DNA of 14,549 nucleotides from Bacteroidales bacterium UBA1751 (lineage in GTDB: Bacteria; Bacteroidota; Bacteroidia; Bacteroidales; UBA932), in NCBI GenBank assembly GCA_002315995.1, contig DCHN01000082.1, forward strand, positions 287 through 14,835. Reading direction: 5' to 3'. A program made the position numbers and the translations under genes. The notes under the pieces were generated by a model. The model saw only the letters and a list, made by a program, of their open reading frames with translations. It did not search any database and was not told the origin of the DNA. Shown in pieces: positions 5,896-13,100 of this stretch. The number at the start of each line of letters is the position of its first letter. The stretch's first letter is position 1.

Positions 5896-7533
5896 ATGAA
5901 ACATCTTTTCAGAAACGCGCTGATGCTGGTTGCTGCCGTTGCAGTGACTCTATCGGCTTCGCAGTGCTGTGGCAAAAAGAGCAACAGCCGCGAAACAATT
6001 GCCAAGAGTATTGACAAGTATGTACAGGAGGTAAAACAGGATTGGAACATTACCGGTATGGCCGTATGCTTCTCACTTGACGATAGTATTCTTCTCGCCA
6101 AGGGCTACGGTGTGAAGGATATGAACAAACCTGCCGATGACCCTGAGAACCAGATTACACCAGAAACACGTTTCCAAATAGGATCAGTTTCAAAGTCATT
6201 CACCGCTCTTGTAGTGAGCAGCATGGTTGAAGAGGGACTTCTCAATTGGGAAGATACCGTAAAGAACATTCTTCCCGATTTCCAGATGTACGACCCTTGG
6301 GTTACAGCCAACATGCAGGTTAAGGATATCATGACACACCACACAGGTCTCCCAGATGACTATGGTTCATATCTTCCTAACCTCGGATATGACAGACATC
6401 AGGTTTACAAGATGCTTGCAAGACTCAAACCTTGCTACACCTATCGCGGTGACTACCAGTACAACAACATGACATTCCTCATTGCATCGGAGATGATTGA
6501 GAAGCTCACCGGCAAAACCTGGGAGCAGAATGTTCAGGAGCGCGTATTCGACAAGATTGGAATGAGCGCCTCTTCAATGAACAAGGAGGGATTCGAGGCA
6601 CCGGGCAACGTTGCAGTTCCTCACGCATACGACTGGGATCACGGCTTGCATCAGAGAGCACTTTACGGTGACGACCAGGCTCTGTGGTGGCTTACAGTAA
6701 TTGGACCTGCAGGCGGAATCAGCTCAAACGTACTCGATTTGAACAAATACGCAAAGGTTCAGAGAACAAACGGCCTGCTCAACGGTGAGAGAATATACCC
6801 TGAGAAGGTTCTCAAGGATGTTCATGAAGGATACACAATCTGCTCGCAAGACAGCACATACATTCGTCTCTACGGACATTGCTGGTTCATTGAGCAGAAC
6901 AATCGTTACAAGCTCTTCTTCCATACTGGTACAACCTGGGGATTCACCTGCATCTGCTTCTATGTTCCTGAAATAGGTTTGAGCGGTGCAATGCTCTGCA
7001 ACGACGAGATTCCTTCAGATCCTCGTTACGCTATTATGAGACGCCTCATTGACCTTGTAATGGGCGCTCCTGCAAACGGATATGACGAGATTAACAGAGA
7101 CTACAACAAGGAGTACCACGCAGAGTGGCTCGAGAGCCGTGCAAAACGCGACGAGAAGAGAGATGCAAATGCAGTTGAACCTGTAGCAGAGCCAGCAGAT
7201 GCTGCAACCGCTATTGTAGGCACATACAAGAAGGATGCACTCTTCGGTGATGCAGTTATTTCACAGGAAGATGGCAAGTTCTTCATTACAATTGGTCCTA
7301 AGAACTTCAAGAGAGAGCTCATTCACAAGAGCGATTTGAGCTACATCTTCTGGTGCGACGGTCACGACTTCACAATTCACTTCAACCGTGAGGGTAGCGC
7401 AAAGGCCAACGGATTCATAATTGAGTTCGCAAACGGCGAGGAGAAGGACCTTGGTGGCTGGTATCGTGAGGGTAGCAGCCCGGAGGGATCGAAGCCAGGC
7501 TTCTTCACCAGACTTTACAAGAAGATTTTCTAG
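5896..7533 (+). CDS. Exported serine hydrolase (beta-lactamase-like) with C-terminal DUF3471-like domain
   Basis: The 545-residue protein starts with a signal peptide (hydrophobic core residues about 8-22). C24 and C25 could be a lipid-attachment cysteine, but the preceding Ser-Gln is a poor lipobox, so lipoprotein status is uncertain. Active-site motifs of the PF00144 fold are complete: SVSK at S97-K100, Y189-N190-N191, and H343-T344-G345. A linker rich in A, E and P (about 415-437) leads to a C-terminal beta-rich domain (IVGTYKKDALFGDAVI onward) resembling DUF3471, common in such exported hydrolases. Probable activity is hydrolysis of a periplasmic amide or ester such as a peptide, D-amino-acid peptide or acylated compound; the substrate is not readable. 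It heads a run of tightly spaced genes, with the next start 22 bp downstream. Confidence 0.91.
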   Translation: MKHLFRNALMLVAAVAVTLSASQCCGKKSNSRETIAKSIDKYVQEVKQDWNITGMAVCFSLDDSILLAKGYGVKDMNKPADDPENQITPETRFQIGSVSKSFTALVVSSMVEEGLLNWEDTVKNILPDFQMYDPWVTANMQVKDIMTHHTGLPDDYGSYLPNLGYDRHQVYKMLARLKPCYTYRGDYQYNNMTFLIASEMIEKLTGKTWEQNVQERVFDKIGMSASSMNKEGFEAPGNVAVPHAYDWDHGLHQRALYGDDQALWWLTVIGPAGGISSNVLDLNKYAKVQRTNGLLNGERIYPEKVLKDVHEGYTICSQDSTYIRLYGHCWFIEQNNRYKLFFHTGTTWGFTCICFYVPEIGLSGAMLCNDEIPSDPRYAIMRRLIDLVMGAPANGYDEINRDYNKEYHAEWLESRAKRDEKRDANAVEPVAEPADAATAIVGTYKKDALFGDAVISQEDGKFFITIGPKNFKRELIHKSDLSYIFWCDGHDFTIHFNREGSAKANGFIIEFANGEEKDLGGWYREGSSPEGSKPGFFTRLYKKIF

Positions 7534-7555
7534 AAATTTTCATAAATCCAACAGT

Positions 7556-8386
7556 ATGAGAAAACATATTTCACAAATAGCAAGCCTCCTTCTTCTGGTT
7601 GCCCTTACAGCACTTTGCGCAACAGGTGCATTTGCACAGAAAGCGGCAGAGAAAAATGCAGATTACAAACCCCTTGTAGCAATATCGGCAAGTGAGAATG
7701 GCCCTTGCGGCGCACCTCTCACATACGTTAACGCAGTACGCAGAGCCGGAGGTATTCCTGTTGTAATACCTATGACAGACAACCAGGAGCAAATAGCAGC
7801 CGTTCTCAACGCAGTTGATATGGTTGTAATGACAGGCGGTGAGGATGTTGACCCGCTCAGCGGTTATGGCGAAGAACCACTCCGCGCACTTGGCGAGGTT
7901 GTACCATTCCGTGACAAATTTGACCTGATGCTCATAAAGAGCGCCGTAGAGAAGGGCCTTCCTCTTCTTGGAATATGCCGCGGCGAGCAGATGCTCAATG
8001 TTGCAATGGGAGGTTCCCTCATTCAGGACATTCCAAGCCAGGTGAAGGAGTCATACGTAAAGCACAGACAGAGCGCCCCATCGAGCTTTGCCACCCATAC
8101 CGCAACAGTTGTAAAGGGCTCTCTTCTTGCACAGATTCTCGGAACGGAGAACATTGTAGTAAACTCCTTCCACCACCAGGCAGTAAAGGATATTGCCCCT
8201 GGATTCGAGGTTATTGCAACATCAAAGGATGGCATCGTTGAGGCAATTGCAAAGAAGGGATGCGACAATATTCTGGGCCTGCAGTTCCATCCGGAGGGAC
8301 TCATACAGTCTGCCGAGAACGAGAACTTCCTCAACATCTTCAAGTACTTTGTACAGAAAGCCAAGGAGTATCACCTCTCAAAATAG
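7556..8386 (+). CDS. Exported peptidase C26 / gamma-glutamyl-GABA-hydrolase-like protein
   Basis: This 276-residue class-I glutamine-amidotransferase-like hydrolase belongs to the PuuD/peptidase C26 group, which cleaves gamma-glutamyl amide bonds. The nucleophile-elbow motif GICRGEQ contains C141, and the catalytic His and Glu are H245 and E247 in LQFHPEG. An early motif, MTGGEDVDPLSGY, is typical of the family. Unlike classical cytoplasmic PuuD, it begins with a clear Sec signal peptide (hydrophobic residues about 8-25, likely cleavage after AFA at residue 27), so it should act in the periplasm. The reading frame is open from 7421, but that part overlaps the preceding gene; the ATG at 7556 places the signal peptide at the N-terminus. 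It lies 22 bp after the serine hydrolase and 10 bp before the metallo-hydrolase. The gamma-glutamyl substrate is unknown; peptidoglycan-derived gamma-D-Glu peptides are one inference. Confidence 0.9.
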   Translation: MRKHISQIASLLLLVALTALCATGAFAQKAAEKNADYKPLVAISASENGPCGAPLTYVNAVRRAGGIPVVIPMTDNQEQIAAVLNAVDMVVMTGGEDVDPLSGYGEEPLRALGEVVPFRDKFDLMLIKSAVEKGLPLLGICRGEQMLNVAMGGSLIQDIPSQVKESYVKHRQSAPSSFATHTATVVKGSLLAQILGTENIVVNSFHHQAVKDIAPGFEVIATSKDGIVEAIAKKGCDNILGLQFHPEGLIQSAENENFLNIFKYFVQKAKEYHLSK

Positions 8387-8396
8387 ATTCAATTAA

Positions 8397-9083
8397 ATGA
8401 ATTATAAAGTATTTTACGTAAACGACTTGCGCGAATGCTGCTATGTGGTATCCTGCGGCCCAGCCAACGGGTCACAGGATGCCGGGCAGTGCGTAATCAT
8501 AGACCCCGGAATGCAGAATGTAGGGGAGTGCTCCAGAATGGCGGACTACATAGAGAAGAACAATCTCAAACCGGCAGCAATTCTCCTCACACACGCACAC
8601 TTCGACCACATAATGGGCAACTCCTTTGTTGTAGGCAAATGGAATGTGCCAACATATCTGCACGCAGATGAGGAGCACAGCCTGAAAAAGGCACCTCAGT
8701 ACGCCCTTATGTTCGGAGAGACAATTCCAACACCTCCAACAGAGAATCTCATCTTTGTAGAGGATGGGCAGGAGCTTACATTCGGCTCAACCACTTTCAA
8801 GGTGCTGCATACCCCGGGACACACAATGGGCTCGGTAAGCTACCTCAGTGAAGGACACCTCTTCAGCGGAGACACCCTCTTTGCCGGCAGCATTGGCCGC
8901 ACAGACCTCCCCGGAGGAGATTACGACGCAATTCAGAAGAGCCTCAAGGAGAAAATCATGACTCTTGACCCCGACACCGTTGTACTCCCCGGACACGGAC
9001 CCGAGTCAACCGTGGCCTCTGAGATATCAACAAACCCCTTTCTGCAATTTGACGCACCATCCTTCATTCAAATAGACCGATAA
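8397..9083 (+). CDS. Metallo-beta-lactamase-fold hydrolase, glyoxalase-II-like
   Basis: This 228-residue protein has no signal peptide and is expected in the cytoplasm. The metal-binding set is complete: THAHFDH with H66, H68, D70 and H71; H142 in HTPGHTMGS; D159 in FSGDT; and H200 in LPGHGPES. The pattern and length fit the YcbL/glyoxalase-II-like thioesterase subgroup of the MBL superfamily, with two metal ions. The substrate could be S-lactoylglutathione-like or another thioester, but glutathione use in Bacteroidales is doubtful, so I leave the function generic. It begins 10 bp after the C26 stop and ends 8 bp before the transglycosylase, pointing to one operon. Confidence 0.93.
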   Translation: MNYKVFYVNDLRECCYVVSCGPANGSQDAGQCVIIDPGMQNVGECSRMADYIEKNNLKPAAILLTHAHFDHIMGNSFVVGKWNVPTYLHADEEHSLKKAPQYALMFGETIPTPPTENLIFVEDGQELTFGSTTFKVLHTPGHTMGSVSYLSEGHLFSGDTLFAGSIGRTDLPGGDYDAIQKSLKEKIMTLDPDTVVLPGHGPESTVASEISTNPFLQFDAPSFIQIDR

Positions 9084-9091
9084 TTTTTCTT

Positions 9092-10153
9092 ATGCTCCTC
9101 TACTGCGATAGATTTTCACCCCTTTTCAGGCGGCCGCTCCAACTGAGCGCCGTGGCACTGCTTGCACTCTTTTGTGCCGTTTCACTATGCTCCTGCGAGG
9201 ATGTGGAGAGTTGGACATCATCCTTCACTGAGAATGGGGGAGGGCAGAAGCAGGAGAGCGAATCTCTTGTGCAGCTTGTTGAGCAGGTAATAAGCGAGCG
9301 CTTCAATTCAGACTCCCTTGCCAGCCAGATAAGGGGAAACATGATTCAGAGAGTTGTTGTGCCGGCGGTTCCACAGAGCGCAACGTTTGCAGGGGAGGAG
9401 GTTCCCCTTCATTTCAGCGATGTGCGCGAATCGCTCATAAGGGAGCTCACCGCAATAAGCTACATGCACTCATCGCTCGTATATACCATTCAGCTGAGCG
9501 GACGCTACAGGGAGCGTGTCTGCAGAATCCTGAGGTCGGAGGGGGTACCTGAAGATTTTTTCTACCTCTGTATTGCAGAGAGTATGCTCCAGCCGCTCAC
9601 ATCATCGGCCGCAGCTGCAGGTTACTGGCAGTTCCTCAAAGGAACAGGAAAGGAGTATGGCCTCATAATAGATTCCGAGGTTGACCAGAGATATGACTGG
9701 GAGGCATCTACCAGGGCCGCCTGCAAATATCTGAAGAAGGCACGCGAAAGGTATGGAAACTGGACCTTGGCTGCCGCAAGCTACAATATAGGCACAAGGA
9801 ACATTGACAAGAGGTCCGCAGAGCAGCAGACCAGAAACTACTACGATATGCAGTTGCCGCAGGAGACCGCAAGGTATCTTTTCAGGGCAATTGCTTACAA
9901 GACAATTATGGAGAATCCTTCAGCTTATGGCTTTGACATAAAGGAGGAGGATCTTTTCAGGGAGCCTGAACACAAGATGGTTACGGTGAAGGGGAGCATT
10001 GCATCGTGGAGCAAGTTTGCCAAATCGCACGGAACCAATTTCAAGCTCCTCAAGATGTATAACGAATGGATACGCTCAAACAAACTCTCGAACGGAAAAG
10101 GCAGAAGGTTCGAGGTATTCATTCCCGAGCGTGAGGTTCACCAGAGTGAATAG
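9092..10153 (+). CDS. Lipoprotein lytic transglycosylase (SLT domain, MltD-like)
   Basis: This 353-residue enzyme should cleave the MurNAc-GlcNAc bond of peptidoglycan. A basic/hydrophobic N-terminus ends in the lipobox LCSC with C35 as the acylated residue. The SLT domain spans about residues 150-260: catalytic E163 in the CIAESMLQP motif, then AAGYWQFLKGTGKEYGL and AAASYNIGT, the family's usual order. The C-terminal stretch (about 298-348, starting KMVTVKGSIASW) resembles a degenerate LysM repeat but lacks a clean YTVxxGD start. It is 8 bp downstream of the MBL gene. An outer-membrane periplasmic position is likely. The ATG at 9092 gives a plausible, slightly long signal sequence. Confidence 0.92.
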   Translation: MLLYCDRFSPLFRRPLQLSAVALLALFCAVSLCSCEDVESWTSSFTENGGGQKQESESLVQLVEQVISERFNSDSLASQIRGNMIQRVVVPAVPQSATFAGEEVPLHFSDVRESLIRELTAISYMHSSLVYTIQLSGRYRERVCRILRSEGVPEDFFYLCIAESMLQPLTSSAAAAGYWQFLKGTGKEYGLIIDSEVDQRYDWEASTRAACKYLKKARERYGNWTLAAASYNIGTRNIDKRSAEQQTRNYYDMQLPQETARYLFRAIAYKTIMENPSAYGFDIKEEDLFREPEHKMVTVKGSIASWSKFAKSHGTNFKLLKMYNEWIRSNKLSNGKGRRFEVFIPEREVHQSE

Positions 10154-10211
10154 CCTGTATCAACGCAATAGGCGTGGCGGAGTGCAAAAAGTGAAATAAG
10201 CTAAGCATAGC

Positions 10212-10217
10212 AGGAGG
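10212..10217 (+). promoter_or_regulatory. Shine-Dalgarno-like AGGAGG before uvrA
   Basis: AGGAGG lies 6 nt before an in-frame GTG (10224) and 15 nt before the ATG at 10233. The short spacing favours the GTG, but Bacteroidales seldom rely on this motif and homology starts at the ATG residue, so the start stays open. Confidence 0.35.
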
Positions 10218-10232
10218 CACAGGGTGCAGAGT

Positions 10233-13100
10233 ATGAAGAAGATAGAAGTATTAGGATGCAGCCAGCATAATTTGAAGAATGTATCCCTTGAAATACCAAG
10301 GGACAAGTTGGTTGTTGTTACTGGCTTGAGCGGCAGCGGAAAATCTTCCCTTGCATTTGACACCATTTACGCCGAGGGCCAGAGACGCTATATGGAGACA
10401 CTGAGCTCCTACGCCCGTCAGTTCATAGGGGTGCTGGAGAGACCGGATGTGGAGAGCATAAGCGGTCTGAGCCCGATTATTGCCATTGAACAGAAGACAA
10501 CCGGAAAGAACCCCCGTTCAACCGTAGGCACAATTACAGAGGTATATGATTTCCTCAGACTCCTCTTTGCCAGAATAGGCGTTGCATACTCCCCCGTAAC
10601 CGGCAAACCAATGGTCAAATACACCACTGACCAAATTGTGGAGCTGATACTCAAGGAGTATACCGGAAAGAAGATATATCTAATGGCCCCCGTGGTAAAC
10701 GGAAGAAAGGGACACTACAGGGAGCTCTTCGAGCAGCTCCTGAAGAGGGGCTTCACGCAGGTGAGGGTTGACGGAGAACTTATACCGCTCTGCGAAGCGA
10801 AACCGCTCGACAGATACAAGAACCACTACATAGAGCTTGTGGTTGACAAACTGCTCCCAACCGAAAATGCAACGGAGCAGGAGAGCAAGAGAATAGCATC
10901 ATCTGTTGGAATGGCCCTTGACCAGGGCAACGGTGTGGCAGCCATAATGGTAATGGGCGAGGAGAACAAACCGTTGAGGTTTTTCAGCCGCCACTTGATG
11001 TGCGCCGAGAGCGGGCTCTCATTCCCCGAGCCGGCACCGCATACCTTCTCATTCAACTCTCCACAGGGAGCATGCCCTAAATGCAAAGGGTTGGGATATG
11101 TTGCCAGAATAGACTTTGACAAGATTTTCCCGGACCGAGAGAAGACAATTATTGCAGGAGGCATAGCGCCTCTTGGAAGCTATAAAGACAACAATTGGTT
11201 CAGAATTCTCGAGAGTATGGCTGCAAAGATGCAGTTCTCTCTGAATGAACCAATAAAGAGGCTCCCCGACAACATCATTGATGCGCTCATATATGGAACA
11301 AGCGAACTCTTCAGGGTGAATCTCACCAACGGAGTTCATCTTGCCCCATTCCCCGGAATCATCTCAAAACTTGAGAATGACTCCGAGAGCAGCGACGAGC
11401 CGGCATCCGGCGTGAGGGCCGGCAGGTTCATGCAGGAGGATGTATGCCCGGAGTGCGGAGGAAGCCGCCTGAAAAAGGATTCACTGCTCTTCAAAATAGA
11501 TGGAAAAAACATATATGAAGTCTCCTGTATGGATATTGATACCCTCCATTCATGGCTGGTGTCACTTCCGGGCAAACTGAACGAAAAGGAGAATATCATA
11601 GCCGGTGAGGTTATAAAGGAGCTTGTAACAAGAGTGAGTTTCCTCTCAGATGTGGGGTTGAACTATTTGCAGCTGGGAAGAGGAACAAAATCGCTCAGCG
11701 GAGGCGAGAGCCAGAGAATAAGGCTGGCCACACAAATAGGCAGCCGCCTTGTGAATGTGCTCTATATTCTTGACGAGCCAAGCATAGGACTCCATCAGCG
11801 CGACAACATAAAGCTCATAAATTCACTCTGCCACCTCAGAGACGAGGGCAATTCGGTAATGGTGGTTGAGCATGACAAGGAGATGATGACCAGTGCCGAC
11901 TGGCTGGTTGACCTTGGCCCAGGAGCAGGAATTCACGGTGGAGAACTCCTCTACAACGATGTTCCTGGGAAACTTTTCAAGATGAGCAAAGAGGAGGTAA
12001 AGGCGCTTGGAAGCCCTACGGCCGAGTATCTTACAGGCCTAAAGAGCATTGAAATCCCCGCCAAAAGAAGAAAAGTAATTGAAGGGGAGACCAAGTTCAT
12101 TGACCTCTATGGAGCACGAGGCAACAACCTCAAGGATGTGCATCTGCATCTTCCACTCGGCCTTTTCGTGGGCATAAGCGGCGTGAGCGGCAGCGGAAAG
12201 TCATCGCTCATAAATGACACGCTCGTCAAATGCGTATCAAGGGAGCTATACAGATCCATTGCAGACCCGCTTCCATTCGAGAGGCTCGAGGGGCTGGAGA
12301 ATATAGACAAACTCATTGTGGTTGACCAGACTCCTATTGGAAGAACCCCGAGGAGCAACCCGGCAACATATACCAACCTCTTTTCCGATATTAGGAAGCT
12401 CTTCGAGCAGACACCGCAGGCCAAGATTCATGGATTCAAGGCGGGAAGGTTTTCATTCAACGTATCGGGAGGACGCTGCGAGGTGTGCAGGGGGGCCGGA
12501 GTGCAGACAATTGAGATGAACTTCCTTCCAAGCGTATATGTCACCTGCAAGGAGTGCGGCGGAAAGAGGTACAACCCGCAGACCCTTGCCGTAAAATACA
12601 AGGGAAAGAGCATAAACGACGTTCTTGAGATGACAATATCGCAGGCCGTTGAGTTCTTCGAGAATATTCCATCGATATATCAGAAGGTTAAGGTGCTTGA
12701 TGAGGTGGGACTGGGATATGTGAAGCTTGGGCAGCCATCTACAACCCTCAGCGGTGGTGAGAGCCAGAGGGTCAAGCTTGCAACCGAACTTGCAAGACGC
12801 TCCACAGGAAAGTCGCTCTTTGTATTGGACGAACCAACAACAGGCCTCCATTTCGAAGATATAAAGGTACTGCTCGGAGTCCTCTACAAACTGGTTGAGC
12901 AGGGCAACACAGTGGTTGTAATAGAGCACAACCTCGATGTGCTCAAGTGTGTAGATTACCTCATAGATATGGGCCCCGATGGAGGATCTGCAGGAGGAAA
13001 AATAATAGCAACCGGCACCCCGGAGGAGGTTGCCGCAAATGAGAATTCCGTTACGGGAAAGTTTTTGAAAGAGGAGTTATGCCATCATATCTGCAGGTAG
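10233..13100 (+). CDS. uvrA: Excinuclease ABC subunit A
   Basis: UvrA is the damage-sensing, dimeric ATPase of nucleotide excision repair, loading UvrB at lesions. The 955-residue protein is full length. Numbering from the ATG at 10233: first ATPase Walker A GLSGSGKSS at 31-39, signature LSGGESQR near 488-495, Walker B D514-E515; second ATPase Walker A GVSGSGKSS at 650-658, signature near 839-846, then LFVLDEPTTGL. The C-terminal zinc finger is complete (C749, C752, C772, C775). The N-terminal zinc module is partial: C257 is followed by A-E-S rather than a second cysteine, while C281 and C284 remain. An in-frame GTG at 10224 behind AGGAGG would add three residues. It follows the transglycosylase by 79 bp with no terminator or TAnnTTTG promoter seen, so it may be read through from upstream. 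Confidence 0.96.
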   Translation: MKKIEVLGCSQHNLKNVSLEIPRDKLVVVTGLSGSGKSSLAFDTIYAEGQRRYMETLSSYARQFIGVLERPDVESISGLSPIIAIEQKTTGKNPRSTVGTITEVYDFLRLLFARIGVAYSPVTGKPMVKYTTDQIVELILKEYTGKKIYLMAPVVNGRKGHYRELFEQLLKRGFTQVRVDGELIPLCEAKPLDRYKNHYIELVVDKLLPTENATEQESKRIASSVGMALDQGNGVAAIMVMGEENKPLRFFSRHLMCAESGLSFPEPAPHTFSFNSPQGACPKCKGLGYVARIDFDKIFPDREKTIIAGGIAPLGSYKDNNWFRILESMAAKMQFSLNEPIKRLPDNIIDALIYGTSELFRVNLTNGVHLAPFPGIISKLENDSESSDEPASGVRAGRFMQEDVCPECGGSRLKKDSLLFKIDGKNIYEVSCMDIDTLHSWLVSLPGKLNEKENIIAGEVIKELVTRVSFLSDVGLNYLQLGRGTKSLSGGESQRIRLATQIGSRLVNVLYILDEPSIGLHQRDNIKLINSLCHLRDEGNSVMVVEHDKEMMTSADWLVDLGPGAGIHGGELLYNDVPGKLFKMSKEEVKALGSPTAEYLTGLKSIEIPAKRRKVIEGETKFIDLYGARGNNLKDVHLHLPLGLFVGISGVSGSGKSSLINDTLVKCVSRELYRSIADPLPFERLEGLENIDKLIVVDQTPIGRTPRSNPATYTNLFSDIRKLFEQTPQAKIHGFKAGRFSFNVSGGRCEVCRGAGVQTIEMNFLPSVYVTCKECGGKRYNPQTLAVKYKGKSINDVLEMTISQAVEFFENIPSIYQKVKVLDEVGLGYVKLGQPSTTLSGGESQRVKLATELARRSTGKSLFVLDEPTTGLHFEDIKVLLGVLYKLVEQGNTVVVIEHNLDVLKCVDYLIDMGPDGGSAGGKIIATGTPEEVAANENSVTGKFLKEELCHHICR

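Noticed and set aside
5698..5904. 69-residue N-terminal extension of RadA
   Set aside because: It would pass through the radA promoter and leader hairpin, and RadA proteins begin just before the zinc finger.
3060..9083. Antibiotic resistance by the beta-lactamase-like or metallo-beta-lactamase-fold proteins
   Set aside because: The serine enzymes have esterase/peptidase-type third motifs, and the MBL protein is cytoplasmic and glyoxalase-II-like.
12453..12929. 158-codon open frame on the - strand
   Set aside because: It is antisense to the conserved second half of uvrA and shows no family motif.
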